Under the pieces are notes generated by a model. The model saw only the letters and a program-made list of their open reading frames with translations. It was not told the origin of the DNA and ran no database searches. Below are positions 61,175 to 64,000 of a DNA stretch of 64,000 bases, one piece after another (the stretch's first letter is position 1; each line of letters begins with the position of its first letter). The stretch is from Deinococcus grandis. Lineage in GTDB: Bacteria; Deinococcota; Deinococci; Deinococcales; Deinococcaceae. The position numbers were made by a program, and so were the translations under genes. The stretch is taken from contig NZ_BCMS01000001.1 in assembly GCF_001485435.1 (NCBI RefSeq), positions 2,303,501-2,367,500 of the forward strand, read 5' to 3'.

Positions 61175-61807
61175 ATGCGCCGACTTGCCGCCGCCATCAC
61201 CCTTGTGCTGCCCCTGGCCCTGGCCGCCTGCTCCCAGCAGGCCGCGCCCACCACCAGCCCCTCACCGTACGCCGACCGCCCCGAGTTGCAGGACGCGGGC
61301 AGTCAGGCCATCCTGGCCCGTTACGGCAACGACCCCGGCCTGACCTCCGCGTTGCAGGAAGCGTACGGCGAGCGGCCCGGCACCCTGTCCTACCCCAGCG
61401 TGCCCACGCTGAACACGCAGGACTACGCCAGCGACCGCCTCGCGTACGTCAAGCGCACCGGGTGGGGCACCGTGAGCAACTACAACGCGCAGTACAACGC
61501 GTACGCCGGGACCAGCAGCCCCTACACCGGTCTGGACTGGACCCGCGACGGGTGCAGCGCCCCCGACGGCCTGGGCCTGGGCTACCGCGAGGACTTCCGC
61601 CCGGCATGCAACGTGCACGACTTCGCGTACCGCAACCTCAAGGTGTACCAGCGCACCGACGCGAACCGCCTGACCAGCGACGACGTGTTCTACACGAACA
61701 TGAAAGCCATCTGCGCCGCCAAGAGCTGGTACGCCCGCCCCGCCTGCTACAGCGCCGCGTACGCCTACTACCAGGGCGTCCGCATCGGCGGCAGCGACAG
61801 CTTCTGA
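61175..61807 (+). CDS. Prokaryotic phospholipase A2-like lipoprotein
   Basis: A 210-aa protein with lipoprotein signal MRRLAAAITLVLPLALAACSQ. The catalytic domain has the calcium-loop and active-site pattern WTRDGCSAPDGLGLGY, then FRPACNVHDFAYRNLKVYQ with His148-Asp149, and two further Cys (MKAICAAKSW, RPACYSAAY). This matches the secreted bacterial and fungal phospholipase A2 family with two disulphides. It could hydrolyse membrane lipids outside the cell. The ATG at 61175 has GGAGG upstream. Confidence 0.9.
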   Translation: MRRLAAAITLVLPLALAACSQQAAPTTSPSPYADRPELQDAGSQAILARYGNDPGLTSALQEAYGERPGTLSYPSVPTLNTQDYASDRLAYVKRTGWGTVSNYNAQYNAYAGTSSPYTGLDWTRDGCSAPDGLGLGYREDFRPACNVHDFAYRNLKVYQRTDANRLTSDDVFYTNMKAICAAKSWYARPACYSAAYAYYQGVRIGGSDSF

Positions 61808-61825
61808 ACCAGGGACGCAGGGTGC

Positions 61826-61857
61826 GGGAGGTGGGGCCTGATCGCGCCCCACCTCCC
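61826..61857. terminator. Bidirectional terminator
   Basis: Perfect 12-bp stem GGGAGGTGGGGC / GCCCCACCTCCC with an 8-nt loop between convergent stops of the phospholipase and NERD genes. Confidence 0.75.
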
Positions 61858-61861
61858 GTGT

Positions 61862-62854
61862 TCAGGCCGGGTTCGTCCAGTACGCCCAGGTGTGCCCGCC
61901 CGCGCAGGTCGCCGTGAACTCCGGGCCGCGCTTGCTGACCTTCCCCGGCTGCCCGCACGCCGCGCACACCGGCTTGGCGGGCGTGTTCCCACCGCAGTCG
62001 CCGCACTTCAGGTAGTACCCATACTTCCCGAACTGCACCGTCACGTTCGCCGATGAACACGCACGGCACGCCACGTCCGGGCGGGGCCGCGCCTGCGCCT
62101 GCCGCTCCTGCGACGTGCGGACCGGGGCGGCGCTGTGGCGTTCCGGACGTGCGGGCTCCGCCGGGGGCACACTGACGGGCGCCGCTCTGGTGTGGGCAGG
62201 TTCAGGTGCGGCAGGCACCGCCTCGGCAGGCGCTGGAACGTGGCGGTTGCGCAGGAACGCCTGGATGCGGGTCATCTCGGCGTCGGTGAGGCCGAACGAG
62301 CCGAAGGTCTTCTCCTGTTCGGCCCCGATGATGGCCTTCACGCGGTCGGGTACCTGATCGGCCTTCACGAGTTCCGGCACGTCCGATTTGCGGGTGATGC
62401 GCCCACCGTCCGAGATGGCGACCAGCACGTCGCGCCGCACGCCGCTCAGGGTGCGCTGCTTGAGGCCCAGCATGGAGCGGTCCATCAGCTCGGTGGTGTG
62501 GTCGTCCAGCAGCGCCAGCAGCAGGTCCAGCTGTCGCCGCGCCTGGAGGACCGGCGAGGGCATGCCGCGTCCCTGGCGGTTCCACCAGCGGGTCCACTCG
62601 CCGTGCTCGTTCACGCTGACCTGCCCGGCCACACTCTTGCTCTCGACGATCAGCAGGCCGAAGCGGTGCAGGATCAGGTGGTCGATCTGCGCGATCTCGC
62701 CGCGCCGCTCCAGGCGGAGGTTGTGGAACACGAACTTGCGGGGGTCCTCCGCGAAGGCACGCTTGAGGTAGTGGGCCATCTGCCGTTCCGCGTCGTACCC
62801 GGCGCGGCGCAGCGGGTCGGCGTGCTGCTGCGGTTCGAGGTCCTTGACGATCAC
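61862..62854 (-). CDS. NERD-domain protein with C-terminal zinc ribbons
   Basis: A 330-aa protein. Residues about 20-140 are a NERD (nuclease-related) domain: RRAGYDAERQMAHYLKRAF, GEIAQIDHLILHRFGLLIVE and SKSVAGQVSVNEHGEW, with the Asp and Glu-x-Lys of the restriction-like core (IDHLIL, VESKS). A Pro/Ala linker follows, then zinc-binding pairs CRACSS, CGDCGG and CAACGQ and a TCAGGHTW end similar to topoisomerase-type ribbons. DNA or RNA binding with a nuclease role is likely. The GTG at 62854 is six bases after TAGCGT. Confidence 0.88.
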   Translation of the reverse strand: MIVKDLEPQQHADPLRRAGYDAERQMAHYLKRAFAEDPRKFVFHNLRLERRGEIAQIDHLILHRFGLLIVESKSVAGQVSVNEHGEWTRWWNRQGRGMPSPVLQARRQLDLLLALLDDHTTELMDRSMLGLKQRTLSGVRRDVLVAISDGGRITRKSDVPELVKADQVPDRVKAIIGAEQEKTFGSFGLTDAEMTRIQAFLRNRHVPAPAEAVPAAPEPAHTRAAPVSVPPAEPARPERHSAAPVRTSQERQAQARPRPDVACRACSSANVTVQFGKYGYYLKCGDCGGNTPAKPVCAACGQPGKVSKRGPEFTATCAGGHTWAYWTNPA

Positions 62855-62917
62855 CCGGCCACGCTAGCGCGTCCAGCCCGCCGGAGGAGGCGAAATCGCC
62901 CACGTGGACGCGAATAT

Positions 62918-64000
62918 TTACACATTCTCCTCGGCGCGCCAGATGTCCTGTGGGGTTTCGCGCTGGCGGATGACGGTCCAGGTGCCCGCGTCGTGCAGGA
63001 CCTCGGCGGGGCGGGCGCGGGTGAGGTAATTGCTGCTCATGGCGGCGCCGTACGCACCGGCCTCGTGGATGGCGAGGAGGTCGCCGGGGTGCGGATCGGG
63101 CAGGGTGAGGTCCCGGGCGAGGAGGTCGCCGCTCTCGCAGGCGGGTCCGGCGAGGTCCCAGGTGTCGCTCTCCCCTCGGTCCCAGAGGGGCGTGACGGGG
63201 TGTTGCGCGCCGTACAGCATGGGGCGCAGGAGTTCGGTCATGCCCGCGTCCACGAGGACGAAGTTCCGTCCGGTGCGTTTGGTGCCGACCACGCGGGTCA
63301 GGAGGGTGCCGGCCTGCGCGACGAGGTACCGGCCGGGTTCGACCCACAGTTGCGCGCCGAAGGTGGCGGCGGCGGCGCGGGCTTCGCGGGCGATGCCGTG
63401 CAGGTCGGCGCCCAGGCCCCAGCCGCCCCCGGCGTCGAGGACGTCGAGTGGGCCGGTGTGGGCGCGCAGGTCGCCGAGGCGGTGGAAGGCGGCGGTGAAG
63501 TCGTGCGCGTCGCGGATGGCGCTGCCGATGTGCACGTGCAGGCCCAGGGCGGTGTGCCCGGCGGCGCGCAGGGCGTCCAGCACGCGCGGGGCCTGGTCGA
63601 GGGTCACGCCGAACTTGCTGCCCGCCGCGCCGGTGGCGAGGTGGTCGTGCGTACTGACGTTCAGGGCGGGGTTCACGCGGACCAGCGCGCGGGAGGCGGG
63701 CGGAAGCAGGCGGACCTCCTCTTCGCGGTCGATGATGAAGGTCGCGCCGAGCTGCGCGCCGGTGGCGTACTCGCCGGGGGTCTTGGCGGGGCCGTTCACG
63801 AGGATCCGGTCGCCTGTGGCGCCGATGTGGGCGGCGCGGGCGAGTTCTCCGGCGCTGACGCATTCGAAGCCGACGCCCTGGGCGTGCAGGCGGCGCAGCA
63901 GGGTCAGGTTGGGGTTGGCTTTCATGGCGTAGTACACCCGGGCGTCCCCGAACGCGGCGCGGACCCGGGCCAGCGCGGCGTCGAGTTCGGCGGCGTCGTA
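62918..64000 (-). CDS. lysA: PLP-dependent diaminopimelate/ornithine-type decarboxylase, partial
   Basis: The gene runs off the right edge, so the N-terminus is missing. The fold III decarboxylase features are clear: PLP lysine in VYYAMKANPNLTLL, HVHIGSAI, DAGGGWGLG, EPGRYLVAQAG, the active-site Cys in PACESGD and HEAGAYGAAMSSNYLTR at the end. The closest family is LysA. Deinococcus builds lysine by the alpha-aminoadipate route and uses ornithine in its peptidoglycan, so diaminopimelate may not be the in vivo substrate; ornithine or a D-amino acid are alternatives. Confidence 0.85.
   Translation of the reverse strand, partial: YDAAELDAALARVRAAFGDARVYYAMKANPNLTLLRRLHAQGVGFECVSAGELARAAHIGATGDRILVNGPAKTPGEYATGAQLGATFIIDREEEVRLLPPASRALVRVNPALNVSTHDHLATGAAGSKFGVTLDQAPRVLDALRAAGHTALGLHVHIGSAIRDAHDFTAAFHRLGDLRAHTGPLDVLDAGGGWGLGADLHGIAREARAAAATFGAQLWVEPGRYLVAQAGTLLTRVVGTKRTGRNFVLVDAGMTELLRPMLYGAQHPVTPLWDRGESDTWDLAGPACESGDLLARDLTLPDPHPGDLLAIHEAGAYGAAMSSNYLTRARPAEVLHDAGTWTVIRQRETPQDIWRAEENV

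Overview
The window looks like chromosomal DNA from a Deinococcus species. The coding DNA is very GC-rich. The gene set includes a RecD2-type helicase with a long N-terminal extension, SbcCD, a four-gene operon of competence-pilus minor pilins headed by a large ComZ-like protein, DUF937 and DUF805 proteins, and an infC with a long Ala/Pro/Glu tail. Many genes carry a TANNNT -10 box only 5-8 nt before the start codon, which fits leaderless transcription as reported for this genus. No rRNA, CRISPR array or phage was seen. Two tRNA genes and two complete insertion sequences are present.

Layout. 1-1.6 kb: comB (cut by the window edge), rpe and a PEBP-like lipoprotein. 1.8-6.3 kb: a methylmalonyl-CoA mutase operon with a TetR-type operator, three small envelope genes and meaB. 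6.3-10.3 kb: a minus-strand operon of two ABC-2 permeases, an ATPase, two small membrane proteins and a 3-methyladenine glycosylase homologue. 10.5-13.8 kb: DUF937, CAP-domain and TPR proteins. 14-16.4 kb: coaE and pyrG, convergent. 16.5-22.6 kb: competence pilin operon downstream of recD2. 22.6-27.3 kb: a degraded AT-rich interval, then sbcD-sbcC. 27.4-31.8 kb: PIN/TRAM protein, tRNA-Val, tRNA-Cys, a DsbA-like protein and a PadR pair. 31.8-39.8 kb: thrS with a structured leader, acetyltransferases (one frameshifted), twin DUF805 genes, a phosphatase whose 3' end was changed by an IS66-type element, a glutaredoxin and infC. 39.9-49.9 kb: a debranching-type glucosidase, a NrtR-like Nudix protein, ybaB-recR, and a block of sugar and envelope enzymes. 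49.9-53.5 kb: a two-component system. 53.6-64 kb: a nested IS, an OppA-like lipoprotein, hslO, a nucleotidyltransferase/lasso-B2 fusion, TerC, TetR, a phospholipase A2, a NERD protein and a PLP decarboxylase cut by the window edge.

The most unusual signal is a dispersed element of about 132 bp, present five times (12.5, 42.7, 44.2, 53.6/54.9 and 57.0 kb). It has 11-bp terminal inverted repeats and is flanked by 3-bp duplications of TGA or TAA. In four copies the upstream duplicate is the stop codon of the adjacent gene, always in the same orientation. Its two internal hairpins differ between copies by compensatory changes. One copy is itself split by a 1135-bp IS with an 8-bp target duplication.

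Other points of note are the fusion of a nucleotidyltransferase to a lasso-peptide-B2-like protease domain with no lasso cluster nearby, a pair of related secreted proteins embedded between mcm and meaB, an infC whose Shine-Dalgarno spacing points to an AUA start, and heptanucleotide-periodic arrays in five intergenic regions.
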